From an uncultured Actinomycetes bacterium (lineage in GTDB: Bacteria; Actinomycetota; Thermoleophilia; Solirubrobacterales; 70-9): DNA of 64,000 nt. This document shows, piece by piece, positions 44,229-56,174 of the stretch (position 1 is its first letter; every line of letters begins with the position of its first letter). The notes below the pieces were generated by a model. It was not told the origin of the DNA. It did not search any database and saw nothing but the letters and a program-made list of their open reading frames with translations. The translations under genes were made by a program, and so were the position numbers. The stretch spans positions 23,874 through 87,873 of the forward strand of contig CAMLQY010000008.1 in assembly GCA_946482365.1 (NCBI GenBank), given 5' to 3'.

Positions 44229-44302
44229 GGACGCCGGGGCCCCTCCCCAAAACACTCCAGCGAGGCTCCCGCCGAGCGTTTTGGGGAGGGGCCCCGGCGT
44301 CC
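44229..44302. repeat. Very long inverted repeat, 29-bp arms
   Basis: Arms at 44229-44257 and 44274-44302 match in 28 of 29 positions around a 16-nt loop. The stem is almost all G/C with a central CCAAAA/TTTTGG. It ends 14 bp from the stop of the lysyl-oxidase-like gene. Far longer than a normal terminator. Confidence 0.85.
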
Positions 44303-44316
44303 CACCCACTACACCG

Positions 44317-45123
44317 CTAGCAGTTCTGTGGCCCGTCCTTATAGGGGAGACGGATGACCCTCACCGAGCGGTTGTTGTGCTCGTTCTCCTCGTAGAGCAG
44401 GTTCTCGGGATCGACACGCATCACGAACGCGAAGCAGCCCCGCAGCCCGCTGACGTTGACCCACTGGCGGTCGTAAGTGGAGGGATAGATGTCCGACCAG
44501 CCGACAGAGGTGCCGAGGCGGACCCGCTCCCGCCCGGGGTCCTGGCTGCAGGCGGGGTAGACGCGGTGCCCGGGAGAGCGGCGCATCGCCCTGGTGCGCT
44601 CGAGGTCGCGGAAGCAGTAGAAGACCTTCGGCCCCTTGCGGACGCGCTCCAGGGGCCGGCCACCCTCGTCCAGCGACCAGATCTCCATGCTGAGCGGGTC
44701 GTGCACCTTCCAGTAGGAGCCGCCGAACTCGTAGCCGACGCTGAAGAAGTGGAGCTTCGCCTCGGTGCGGAAGACCTCGACGCCGCCGCCGACCCGGTAG
44801 ATCGCCTGGTTGGCGCGCATCCAGTTGCGCTTGTAGCGCTTCCCCCGCAGCTCCATCGGCCCCCGGCCCCGGGAGCGGATGTCGTTGCCGGCATGCAGCA
44901 GCGTCCCGCCGCCGTACCCGTAGCCCGCCCCGCGGCGCTCGACGTAGAGGTCGGCGGCGGGACCGACCTTCAGGTCGGGGCAGAGGAGCCTCGCGGCTTC
45001 GGCCCCTTCGCAGGGGTTTTCGCCGACCGCGCCCGGAGCCGAGGCCGGGACGGCAAGCGCCAGCAGGCAGAGGGCGGCAAGGCAGGGCGGGAGGCAGCGT
45101 CGCACCGGCCCCAGGCTATCCAT
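44317..45123 (-). CDS. Secreted lysyl-oxidase-like protein
   Basis: About 268 residues. A signal peptide is clear (residues 1-32, CLAALCLLALAVPASAPGA). The C-terminal half (SVGWSDIYPSTYDRQWVNVSG near 188, then VMRVDPENLLYEENEHNN) matches bacterial lysyl oxidase domains, as does WSLDEGGRPLERVRKGPK. The copper site, normally a HxHxH-like HWHF cluster, reads YWKVHDPLS here, so most ligands are missing and catalytic activity is doubtful. Several Cys may form disulfides. ATG 45123 is chosen since it begins the signal peptide; the longer frame overlaps glyA. Divergent from glyA by 23 bp. Confidence 0.65.
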   Translation of the reverse strand: MDSLGPVRRCLPPCLAALCLLALAVPASAPGAVGENPCEGAEAARLLCPDLKVGPAADLYVERRGAGYGYGGGTLLHAGNDIRSRGRGPMELRGKRYKRNWMRANQAIYRVGGGVEVFRTEAKLHFFSVGYEFGGSYWKVHDPLSMEIWSLDEGGRPLERVRKGPKVFYCFRDLERTRAMRRSPGHRVYPACSQDPGRERVRLGTSVGWSDIYPSTYDRQWVNVSGLRGCFAFVMRVDPENLLYEENEHNNRSVRVIRLPYKDGPQNC

Positions 45124-45146
45124 GACCGTTGGTAATGTCGCCCACG

Positions 45147-46427
45147 ATGGACGACCTACCCGAGAACTTCCAGACGGCACCTCTCGCCGAGGTCGATCCC
45201 GCGATCGCCGCGGTCCTCGACGGCGAGCTGAAGCGCCAGCAGGGCACGCTGGAGATGATCGCCTCGGAGAACTTCGTGCCGCAGGCGGTGCTCGACGCGG
45301 TCGGCTCGGTGCTGACCAACAAGTACGCCGAGGGCTATCCCGGGCGGCGCTACTACGGCGGCTGCGAGGAGGTCGACGTGGCCGAGCAGCTGGCGATCGA
45401 CCGCGCCAGGGAGCTGTTCGGCGCCGAGCACGCCAACGTCCAGGCCCACGCCGGCGCCCAGGCCAACAACGCCGTCTACATGGCGCTGATGGAACCGGGT
45501 GACACGTTCCTCGGATTGGCGCTCGACCACGGCGGCCACCTCAGCCACGGGATGAAGATCAATGTCTCGGGCAAGCTCTACAACCCGGTGCCCTACCACG
45601 TGCGGCGCGAGGACCTGCTCGTCGACATGGACGAGGTCGCGAGCCTAGCCGAGGAGCACAGGCCGGCGCTGATCGTCGCCGGCTGGTCCGCCTACCCGCG
45701 CCAGCTCGACTTCGCCGCCTTCCGCGCGATCGCCGACTCGGTCGGGGCGAAGCTGATGGTCGACATGGCCCACTTCGCCGGCCTCGTCGCAGCCGGCGAG
45801 CACCCCAACCCGTTCCCGCATGCTGACGTGGTGACGACGACCATCCACAAGACGCTCTGCGGGCCGCGCAGCGGCATGATCCTCTGCAAGGAGGAGCACG
45901 CCAAGGCGATCGACAAAGCGGTCTTCCCGGGCCAGCAGGGCGGGCCGCTGATGCACACGATCGCCGCCAAGGCGGTCGCCCTGCGAATTGCCGCCAGCGA
46001 GCAGTTCGCCGCCCGCCAGCGCCAGACGATCGCCAACGCGCAGGCCCTCGCGGCGGGCCTCGAAGCCGGCGGCGTGCCCGTCCTGACCGGCGGCACCGAC
46101 GTCCACCTCGTCCTGGTCGACCTGACCCCCACCGGGCTGGACGGCCAGACCGCGGAGGACCGGCTCGATGAGGTCGGGATAACGGTCAACCGCAACGCGA
46201 TCCCCTTCGACCCGCGGCCGCCGATGAACCCCTCGGGCCTGCGTATCGGCACGCCTGCGCTGACCACCCGCGGCCTGCTCGAGGACGACATGACCGAGAT
46301 CGCCTCGGTCATCGCCAGCGCGCTCTCAGACGACTTCGAGGCCCAAAAGGGCGCCCTCGGCGAGCGCACCCGCGCGCTGATGGACCGCTACCCGCTCTAC
46401 CCCCAGCTCTCGCCCGCTTCGGTCTGA
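45147..46427 (+). CDS. glyA: Serine hydroxymethyltransferase
   Basis: PLP enzyme making glycine and methylene-tetrahydrofolate from serine. About 426 residues. [14 protein letters not shown] near 36, [20 protein letters not shown] near 57 and the PLP Lys region [16 protein letters not shown] near 230 (commonly TTTTHKTLRGPR, so two small changes, Lys intact) are present. ATG 45147 is chosen; TTG 45129 and ATG 45135 are alternatives. Complete. Confidence 0.95.
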   Translation: MDDLPENFQTAPLAEVDPAIAAVLDGELKRQQGTLEMIASENFVPQAVLDAVGSVLTNKYAEGYPGRRYYGGCEEVDVAEQLAIDRARELFGAEHANVQAHAGAQANNAVYMALMEPGDTFLGLALDHGGHLSHGMKINVSGKLYNPVPYHVRREDLLVDMDEVASLAEEHRPALIVAGWSAYPRQLDFAAFRAIADSVGAKLMVDMAHFAGLVAAGEHPNPFPHADVVTTTIHKTLCGPRSGMILCKEEHAKAIDKAVFPGQQGGPLMHTIAAKAVALRIAASEQFAARQRQTIANAQALAAGLEAGGVPVLTGGTDVHLVLVDLTPTGLDGQTAEDRLDEVGITVNRNAIPFDPRPPMNPSGLRIGTPALTTRGLLEDDMTEIASVIASALSDDFEAQKGALGERTRALMDRYPLYPQLSPASV

Positions 46428-46444
46428 GCAAATAGGGTCGCCAG

Positions 46445-47452
46445 ATGCTGGTCTGGGTCGATTGCACTGCGGCTGCGCACCCGCTGGTTCTGCAGCCGCT
46501 GATCGAGCGCTTCGAGGCGCGCGGCGATGAGGTGCTCGTCACGGCTCGCGAGTACGGCCAGACGCTGGGAGTGCTCGACCGGCTCGGCATCCCGTATGAG
46601 TCGGTTGGGAGCCACGCCGGCGCCTCCAGCCTGAAGAAGGGCGCAGCCCTCGCCGGCCGGTCGGCGGCACTCGCGCGGCTCGTCTGGAAGCGGCGTCCCG
46701 GCCTGGCCCTCGCCCACGGCTCCGTCGACCTTGCCCTCGTCTCGGCTCTCTTTCGCATCCCCTCGGTGCAGATGCAGGACTACGAGTTCGCGGGCATTCA
46801 GCGCCAGGTCGCCTTCCGGCTTGCCCGGCGCGTGCTGGCCCCTGACTCGATCCCCCTCGACCGGCTGCGTCGGATCGGCGCCGGGGAGCGGAAGCTCTTT
46901 CGCTTCCCGGGCCTGAAGGAGGAGTACTACCTGTCCGGCTTCGAGCCCGACGCCGCGGTGCTGGACGAGCTCGGGCTCGATCGCGAGAAGGTGCTCGTCG
47001 TCGTCCGGCCGCCGCCCGAGACCTCCGAGTACCACGCCCGCAACGACCTGTACGGCGAGGCGATTCGCCACCTCGCCGCGGCCGAGGGGGTGGAGGCGGT
47101 GGTGATCCCGCGCACCGATCGCCAGGGAGCCGAGGTGCGGGGGCTGGGGACCGCCAACCTGATCGTCCCCGAACGGGCGATCGACGCGCAGAGCCTGATC
47201 GCCTTCGCCGACCTAGTCGTCAGCGCGGGGGGGACGATGAACCGCGAGGCGGTGGCTCTCGGCACGCCCGTCTTCACCACCTTCGCCGGGCGCATGGGGG
47301 GCGTCGACGAGGCCCTGATCGCGGCGGGGCGCATGCGCGTGCTCGCCGACCCGGCCGAGCTGCCGCTGCGCAAGCGCGAGGCGCCGCCCGGCGTCCGCAA
47401 CCCGCGCCACCCCGAGCTCTTGGTCGATGCCGTCCTCGCGGTTGTCGAATAG
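46445..47452 (+). CDS. DUF354 family GT-B-like protein
   Basis: About 335 residues. The opening MLVWVDCTAAAHPLVLQPLI and the C-terminal VVSAGGTMNREAVALGTPVFT near 258 are typical of DUF354, a glycosyltransferase-B-like family found in archaea and some bacteria, often near polysaccharide genes. A role as glycosyltransferase or sugar epimerase-like enzyme is possible; none is proven. It lies 17 nt behind glyA and before wecA. Confidence 0.8.
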   Translation: MLVWVDCTAAAHPLVLQPLIERFEARGDEVLVTAREYGQTLGVLDRLGIPYESVGSHAGASSLKKGAALAGRSAALARLVWKRRPGLALAHGSVDLALVSALFRIPSVQMQDYEFAGIQRQVAFRLARRVLAPDSIPLDRLRRIGAGERKLFRFPGLKEEYYLSGFEPDAAVLDELGLDREKVLVVVRPPPETSEYHARNDLYGEAIRHLAAAEGVEAVVIPRTDRQGAEVRGLGTANLIVPERAIDAQSLIAFADLVVSAGGTMNREAVALGTPVFTTFAGRMGGVDEALIAAGRMRVLADPAELPLRKREAPPGVRNPRHPELLVDAVLAVVE

Positions 47453-47456
47453 GTCG

Positions 47457-47501
47457 GGTGCAACGCGTTGGGGGTCGAATAGGCCTCCAACGCGTTGCAC
47501 C
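47457..47501. repeat. Inverted repeat with AACGCGTT core upstream of wecA
   Basis: GGTGCAACGCGTTGG (47457-47471) and CCAACGCGTTGCACC (47487-47501) are perfect 15-bp arms. Each arm follows a GTCGAATAGG-type word or contains a smaller palindrome. TTGCAC at 47495-47500 with TAGCCT 16 bp on could be a promoter. Confidence 0.6.
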
Positions 47502-47555
47502 GGCTGGTGGGTTGAGTAGCCTGGGCTCGCCTGCATCGTCAGCGGGCAACGCGCG

Positions 47556-48785
47556 ATGGACCCCACGACAACCGACGCCGTCCTCGCCTTCCTCGCAGCG
47601 GCCGCGATCGCCTGGCTGACGGTTCCCTATGCCGAGCGCCTCGCCCACCGGCTGGGGGCGATCGACGTGCCGAAGGAGCGCGGCCTGCACGAGAAGCCGA
47701 TGCCGCGGCTCTCCGGCCTGGCGATCTTCGCCGGGATCGAGGTGGCGGGCTGGATCTGGCTGCCCGGCGACGGCGAGACGCGCTCGATCCTGCTCGGCGC
47801 GGCGGCGATCGCGGCGGTCGGCGTGGCCGACGACGTGCGCGGCCTCTCGGCGCTGCCCAAGCTGGCGGGCCAGGTCGGCGCGGCGCTGATCCCGGTCCTC
47901 GGCGGGGTCCGGGTCGACGTCCTCACCCTTCCCTTCGTCGGCGGCTTCGAGCTCGGCTGGCTCGCCTACCCCTTGACCGTGCTCGGGATCGTCGCCGTGG
48001 TCAACGTGATCAACTTCATCGACGGGGTCGACGGCCTGGCCGCCGGGGTCTGCGTGATCGCGGCGATCGCGCTGGCGGTGATCGCCCTCTCGCTCGACCG
48101 CAACGCCGCCGGCGTGCTGGCGGCGCTGACCGCAGGCGGCGCCCTCGGCTTCCTCCGCCACGGCTTCCCGCCCGCCTCGAGCTTCATGGGCGACACCGGC
48201 TCCAACCTGCTCGGCTACCTGCTCGCGGTCGCCTCGGTCCAGGGCGCGCTGAAGACCAACGCGGTCGTCGCCCTCGTCTTGCCCCTGGTCGTGCTCGCGG
48301 TGCCGATCCTCGACACCGGCTTCGTCGTCGCCAAGCGGCTCAAGTACCGCCAGCCGATCTATCAAGCGGACACCTGGCACTTCCACCACCGGATGGCCAA
48401 CGTCGGCTTCTCGCAGCGCCGTACCCTGGCCTACCTCTACGGCTGGACCCTTGCCCTCGCGGCCCTCGCCCTCGCCCTGCGCTTCGTCCCCTACAGCGAC
48501 GACCGCGGCCACTTCGACGCGCTCTGGACTGCCGTGGTCGTCTTCTTCGGCCTGCTCGCGCTCGCCACAAGCGTGTACCTGGTCTACGTGCTGGAGATCC
48601 TCAAGCTGCGCCGGGTCCGCCTGCGCCAGGTGGCCGGCGCCCGGCGCCAGGCCCACGCCCCGCCCCCCGCGGCGGAAGAGGTCGACCGCGCGGTCGAGGA
48701 AGAGCTGGAGACCGGGACCTTCCCGGCGATCGACCCCGAGACGGGGAAGTTCGGTGCCGTTGACCCAGGGGACGGCAGGACTTAG
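47556..48785 (+). CDS. wecA: Undecaprenyl-phosphate GlcNAc-1-phosphate transferase (WecA/TagO/Rfe)
   Basis: Polyprenyl-phosphate N-acetylhexosamine-1-phosphate transferase, about 409 residues, with about ten membrane segments up to residue 350. NVINFIDGVDGLAAG near 149 and FMGDTGSNLLGYL near 211 are the catalytic Asp motifs; DTWHFHHRMANVG near 271 is the His box. It starts glycan assembly (arabinogalactan-type linker or other wall polymers). A hydrophilic tail of about 55 residues ends the protein. The same gene precedes the ATP synthase operon in M. tuberculosis. Confidence 0.93.
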   Translation: MDPTTTDAVLAFLAAAAIAWLTVPYAERLAHRLGAIDVPKERGLHEKPMPRLSGLAIFAGIEVAGWIWLPGDGETRSILLGAAAIAAVGVADDVRGLSALPKLAGQVGAALIPVLGGVRVDVLTLPFVGGFELGWLAYPLTVLGIVAVVNVINFIDGVDGLAAGVCVIAAIALAVIALSLDRNAAGVLAALTAGGALGFLRHGFPPASSFMGDTGSNLLGYLLAVASVQGALKTNAVVALVLPLVVLAVPILDTGFVVAKRLKYRQPIYQADTWHFHHRMANVGFSQRRTLAYLYGWTLALAALALALRFVPYSDDRGHFDALWTAVVVFFGLLALATSVYLVYVLEILKLRRVRLRQVAGARRQAHAPPPAAEEVDRAVEEELETGTFPAIDPETGKFGAVDPGDGRT

Positions 48786-48889
48786 TAACAGGTTGTAACA
48801 AGCCTCACGAACTGGCTCTAGAAAGCGGATCGTCGGCCCTTTCGGATATAGTCGCCAGTCCGCCCGCCGACCGAAGACGGGCGCCTTTT

Positions 48890-49267
48890 ATGTCCCCTCC
48901 CAAGTACGTCGACCTGTTGGTCCTTGCCGCTTCGCTGGCCGTTTTCCTGATCGGCGGGCTGCCCATGCTCGGATTCGCGGCCGGGGCCGGCGTCTGGCTC
49001 CTGCAGCGCGGCATCCAGGTCCTCGCCGAGCGCCGCGCCAACCGGGAGCTGGCGGCGGGGAACCGGCAGCGGGCGATGGCGACCGTCGCCGTCTCCACGC
49101 TCGGCCGCGTCGGGCTGATGGCGACCGTGGTCCTGATCGCCGGGATCGTCGAACGGGAGGCCGGCCTCTCCTCGGCGGTCCTCGTCGCGGTCCTCTTCAC
49201 GGTCTCCTTCGCCGCCCAGGGCATCGCCCACCTCTTCGACGAAGAGCCGCAGGCGGGCAAGGCATGA
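48890..49267 (+). CDS. AtpI-like small membrane protein
   Basis: About 125 residues with four hydrophobic segments (8-25, 28-45, 67-87 and 92-112). Position directly ahead of atpB and size match the AtpI/Rv1303-type proteins thought to help c-ring assembly or ion supply; sequence similarity is weak. ATGA overlap with atpB. In the 104-bp leader, a TATAGT at about 48848 and a hairpin CGCCCG...CGGGCG may mark the operon promoter and leader. Confidence 0.75.
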   Translation: MSPPKYVDLLVLAASLAVFLIGGLPMLGFAAGAGVWLLQRGIQVLAERRANRELAAGNRQRAMATVAVSTLGRVGLMATVVLIAGIVEREAGLSSAVLVAVLFTVSFAAQGIAHLFDEEPQAGKA

Positions 49268-50172
49268 AGACGAAAACCAAAGTCCTGATCGGGCTCGGCA
49301 CCTACTTCGCGATCGCGATCCTGATGCTGCTGATCTTCGGCAGCTCCGGCAAGAACGAAGCGTTCCAGCCGCAGAACGAGTTCAAGCTCGAACCGTGGAT
49401 CACGCTCGAACTGGGGGGCATCGACCTCAGCATCAACAAGGCGGTGCTCTACCTGATCCTGGCCAGCGCCCTGACGGTCTTCACGATGGTTTGGATCTCG
49501 CGCCGGATGCAGCAGAAGCCGAACCGGGTGCAGACCGCGATCGAGGTCTCCTACGACCTGACCAAGAACAACATCACCGGCGGCAACCTCGACCCGGCCA
49601 CGGCCGCGCGCTGGTTTCCCTTCCTCGCCGCCCTCTTCTTCTGGATCTGGTTCTCGAACATCATCGGCTTCCTGCCGCTGCCGACCAACACCGAGCACAC
49701 GGTCAGCGTCTTCGGCCTGGAAATCCCGTCGTTCGCGATCTACGCCGCGACCGCGAACCTCTCGATCCCCCTCGTCCTCACCCTGGTCGTCTGGATCTCC
49801 TACCACGTCGAAGGCGTGCGGGCCAAGGGATTCTTCCCCTACCTGGCCAGCTGGCTGCCGCCCGGCCTCGAGGAGATGAACCCGATCGCCAAGGCATTCA
49901 TCTTCGTGATCGAGGCGATCTCCCACTTCGCCCGGCTGATCTCGCTCTCGGTGCGGCTCTTCGCCAACATCCTCGCCGGCCACCTGCTGCTGCTCTTCAT
50001 GGGCGGCGGGCTCGCCGTCCTGCTCGGCATCGCCGCGCTCGGCGCCCTCACCTTCCCCCTGGCCTTCTTCTTCTTCATCCTCGAGGTGGGCCTCATCGCC
50101 ACCCTGCAGGCATTTATCTTCTCGACCCTCACCGCTATCTATCTCGGCGGAGCGACCTCCGCCAGCCACTGA
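49264..50172 (+). CDS. atpB: F1Fo ATP synthase subunit a
   Basis: Proton-channel subunit, about 302 residues with six or so membrane helices. FLAALFFWIWFSNIIGFLPLP near 120 and LISLSVRLFANILAGHLLL near 222, containing the essential Arg (SVRLFAN), are intact. First structural gene of the complete operon atpBEFHAGDC. Confidence 0.95.
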   Translation: MKTKTKVLIGLGTYFAIAILMLLIFGSSGKNEAFQPQNEFKLEPWITLELGGIDLSINKAVLYLILASALTVFTMVWISRRMQQKPNRVQTAIEVSYDLTKNNITGGNLDPATAARWFPFLAALFFWIWFSNIIGFLPLPTNTEHTVSVFGLEIPSFAIYAATANLSIPLVLTLVVWISYHVEGVRAKGFFPYLASWLPPGLEEMNPIAKAFIFVIEAISHFARLISLSVRLFANILAGHLLLLFMGGGLAVLLGIAALGALTFPLAFFFFILEVGLIATLQAFIFSTLTAIYLGGATSASH

Positions 50173-50191
50173 AAAAGGAGCGCTACCTCAC

Positions 50192-50458
50192 ATGGACCTG
50201 TCCCCAGTTGTCGCCGCGATCTCCGACGAAGGGATCGAATCCGCCGGCAAGGCGATCGCCCTCGGCGTCGGTGCCGGTCTCGGTTCGATCGGCGCCGGCA
50301 TCGGCATCGGCATCATCTTCGGCAAGGAGATCGAGTCCGTCGCCCGCCAGCCCGAGATGAAAGACGAGCTGCAGAGCATCCGCTGGCTCGGCTTCGCCCT
50401 GACCGAGGCCGTGGCCTTCTACACCTTCATCTTCGGCCTCATCGCCTTCTTCCTCTAG
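50192..50458 (+). CDS. atpE: F1Fo ATP synthase subunit c
   Basis: 88 residues, two membrane helices joined by the polar loop ARQPEMKDEL. The first helix is Gly-rich (LGVGAGLGSIGAGIGIGI); the ion-binding carboxylate is the Glu in ALTEAVAFYTF. No Na+-type residue set is evident, so a proton ring is likely. AAAAAGGAG precedes the ATG. Confidence 0.96.
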   Translation: MDLSPVVAAISDEGIESAGKAIALGVGAGLGSIGAGIGIGIIFGKEIESVARQPEMKDELQSIRWLGFALTEAVAFYTFIFGLIAFFL

Positions 50459-50467
50459 GTCGATCGC

Positions 50468-51064
50468 GTGGAGCTCTTTGCTGACATAGCGGGCTTCCTC
50501 GTCCTCGCCCAGGAGGCGGCGCACGGGGAGGAAGAAGGCGGCAGCTTCCTGGTCTCGCCGGGCCTCGGCCTGATGATCTGGACGCTGGTCCTCTTCCTCT
50601 TCACCATGTGGGTGCTGAGCAAGGTCGCCTTCCCGAAAATCCAGGAGGCGCTCGACAGGCGCGCCAAGACGATCGCCGAGTCGATCGAGGCGGCGGAACG
50701 CCAGCGCAGGGAGTCCGACGAGCTGCTCGCCGAGTACCGCGAGCGCCTCACCGAGGCGCGCGAGCAGGCCGACGACATCATGGCCCGGGCCCGCAAGGCC
50801 GCCGAGACGGCCGAGGCCGAGGCGAAGACCGCCGGCCGGGAGAAGGGTGAGGAGCTCGTGGCCGCCGCGCAGCGCGAGATCGACGCGGCGACCCGGCGCT
50901 CGCTGGAGCAGATCCGCAAGGAGGTGGCCGACCTCACCGTGCTGGCGACCGAGAAGGTCACCCGCAAGTCGCTCAGCGAGGAGGACCAGCGCCGCCTCGT
51001 CGAGGAGGCGCTCAGCGAGGTCGACTTCTCGGCCCTCTCCGGCGCGGAGGAGTCGCGGAGCTGA
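50468..51064 (+). CDS. atpF: F1Fo ATP synthase subunit b
   Basis: About 198 residues. One membrane helix near 32-52 (LGLMIWTLVLFLFTMWVLS) and a long charged coiled coil afterwards (residues 60-175) form the peripheral stalk. GTG start at 50468. The last base of its stop is shared with the atpH start. Confidence 0.94.
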   Translation: MELFADIAGFLVLAQEAAHGEEEGGSFLVSPGLGLMIWTLVLFLFTMWVLSKVAFPKIQEALDRRAKTIAESIEAAERQRRESDELLAEYRERLTEAREQADDIMARARKAAETAEAEAKTAGREKGEELVAAAQREIDAATRRSLEQIRKEVADLTVLATEKVTRKSLSEEDQRRLVEEALSEVDFSALSGAEESRS

Positions 51065-51597
51065 TGTCCGAAGCAGCTCGCGTATACGCCGAGGCCCTCT
51101 TCGACGTGGCCAAGGAGAAGGGAAAGCTCGATGCTGTTCGCGACGAGCTCGCCCAGTTCGCCGGTGCGGTCGACGGCGACCGCGAGCTGCAGGTCTTCTT
51201 CTTCAGCCCCTACTTCTCCTCGGCGGAGAAGTCAGCCGGGCTGAGGCGCGCCGTTTCCGGCGCCGACCCCGAGCTGCTCAACTTCCTCGAGCTGCTGATC
51301 GAGAAGGGGCGGATGCCGGAGGTCTTCCGCATCCGCCGTGAGCTCGACGAGCTCTGGAAGCACGAGAACCGGCGCATCGACGTGACCGTGACCAGCGCCG
51401 TCCCGCTGGACCGGGCGGTGGTGGAGAAGGTCGGCGAGGAGATCGAGCGCCAGACCGGCCAGAAGGTCGAGCTGGCCAGCCGCGTCGACGACGAGATCCT
51501 CGGCGGCATCGTCTTGCAGGTCGGCAACAAGATCCTCGACGCGAGCATCCGCGCTCGCTTGGAGAAACTTCGAAAGAGCGTCGCCCAGGCGGCGTAA
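51064..51597 (+). CDS. atpH: F1Fo ATP synthase subunit delta
   Basis: About 177 residues. ARVYAEALFDVAKEKGKLD at the N-terminus and GGIVLQVGNKILDASIRARL at the C-terminus are family hallmarks. It links the stalk to F1. Not fused to subunit b, unlike in mycobacteria. Confidence 0.94.
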   Translation: MSEAARVYAEALFDVAKEKGKLDAVRDELAQFAGAVDGDRELQVFFFSPYFSSAEKSAGLRRAVSGADPELLNFLELLIEKGRMPEVFRIRRELDELWKHENRRIDVTVTSAVPLDRAVVEKVGEEIERQTGQKVELASRVDDEILGGIVLQVGNKILDASIRARLEKLRKSVAQAA

Positions 51598-51615
51598 GGA
51601 GGCAGAGAGCACCCG

Positions 51616-53241
<1,626 letters not shown>

Positions 53242-53261
53242 GGGCGGGCGGGTCCTGTCAC

Positions 53262-53319
53262 CGATTTGGTACCACCACCCCTGCGGTGCAGTTGCTCCTC
53301 GGGGTGGTCCCCCAAATCG
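53262..53319 (+). repeat. Long hairpin between atpA and atpG
   Basis: The arm 53262-53281 (begins CGATTTGG, ends CACCACCCC) pairs with 53301-53319 (GGGGTGG...CCAAATCG); a few bases in the middle do not match. The loop is 19 nt. It could set the alpha:gamma message ratio by processing or partial termination. Confidence 0.65.
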
Positions 53320-53354
53320 ATGCCACCCCCCCGCAGACACGGGGCAACTAGACG

Positions 53355-55723
<2,369 letters not shown>

Positions 55724-55733
55724 GGGAAGACGC

Positions 55734-56147
55734 GTGGCCGCCGAGCACATGGTCGACGTCGAGGTCCTCACCCCGGAGGGGGAGGTCTTCAGCGGCGAAG
55801 TCCGCCAGGTCTCGACCCGGACCGCGGTGGGCGAGGTCGGGATCCTCGCCAACCACGCGCCGCTGCTGGCGGCGCTGAAGCCGGCGGAGCTGCGGCTGCA
55901 CGTCAGCGACTCCGAGACCAAGCGCTACGCCCAGGCCCATGGCTGGCTGCAGGTCTTCGGCAACCACGCCAAGCTGCTGGTCGAGGAGGTGCTCCCGCCC
56001 GAGGAGCTCGACACGGCGAGGCTGAAGGAGCAGCTCGCCGACGCCGAGCAGCGCCTCGCCGAGGCCGAGGAGGGCAGCGGCGCTCAGGGCCGGGCGCAGA
56101 AAGACCGCGAGCGGGCCGAAGCGTTCCTCGTAATCGCCGAAGGCTGA
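55734..56147 (+). CDS. atpC: F1Fo ATP synthase subunit epsilon
   Basis: About 137 residues. The beta-sandwich domain contains VEVLTPEGEVFSGEV and GEVGILANHAPLLAALKP; a C-terminal helical part follows. Last gene of the operon. GTG start at 55734. Convergent hipA ends 27 bp beyond. Confidence 0.93.
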   Translation: MAAEHMVDVEVLTPEGEVFSGEVRQVSTRTAVGEVGILANHAPLLAALKPAELRLHVSDSETKRYAQAHGWLQVFGNHAKLLVEEVLPPEELDTARLKEQLADAEQRLAEAEEGSGAQGRAQKDRERAEAFLVIAEG

Positions 56148-56174
56148 GCTGTCGTCCAGGCCCCGGTAGCGGTT

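Larger units (their letters stand above)
43876..44316. other. Hairpin-rich non-coding region between convergent genes
   Basis: About 440 bp. Frames on both strands are low-complexity shadows. It holds at least four separate strong dyads (listed individually) and partial copies of a TTTTGGGGA/TCCCCAA word. It probably ends transcription from both sides, but four stems exceed what termination needs. Confidence 0.6.

Noticed and set aside
43988..44316. Overlapping frames on both strands in the hairpin region
   Set aside because: They read through perfect inverted repeats, so both strands give similar Arg/Pro-rich peptides; no start signals.
53250..53260. Relation of the atpA-atpG gap to the parA/ftsZ repeat through the shared word GGGTCCTGTC
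   Set aside because: The match ends after about 12 bases; the dyads are unrelated.
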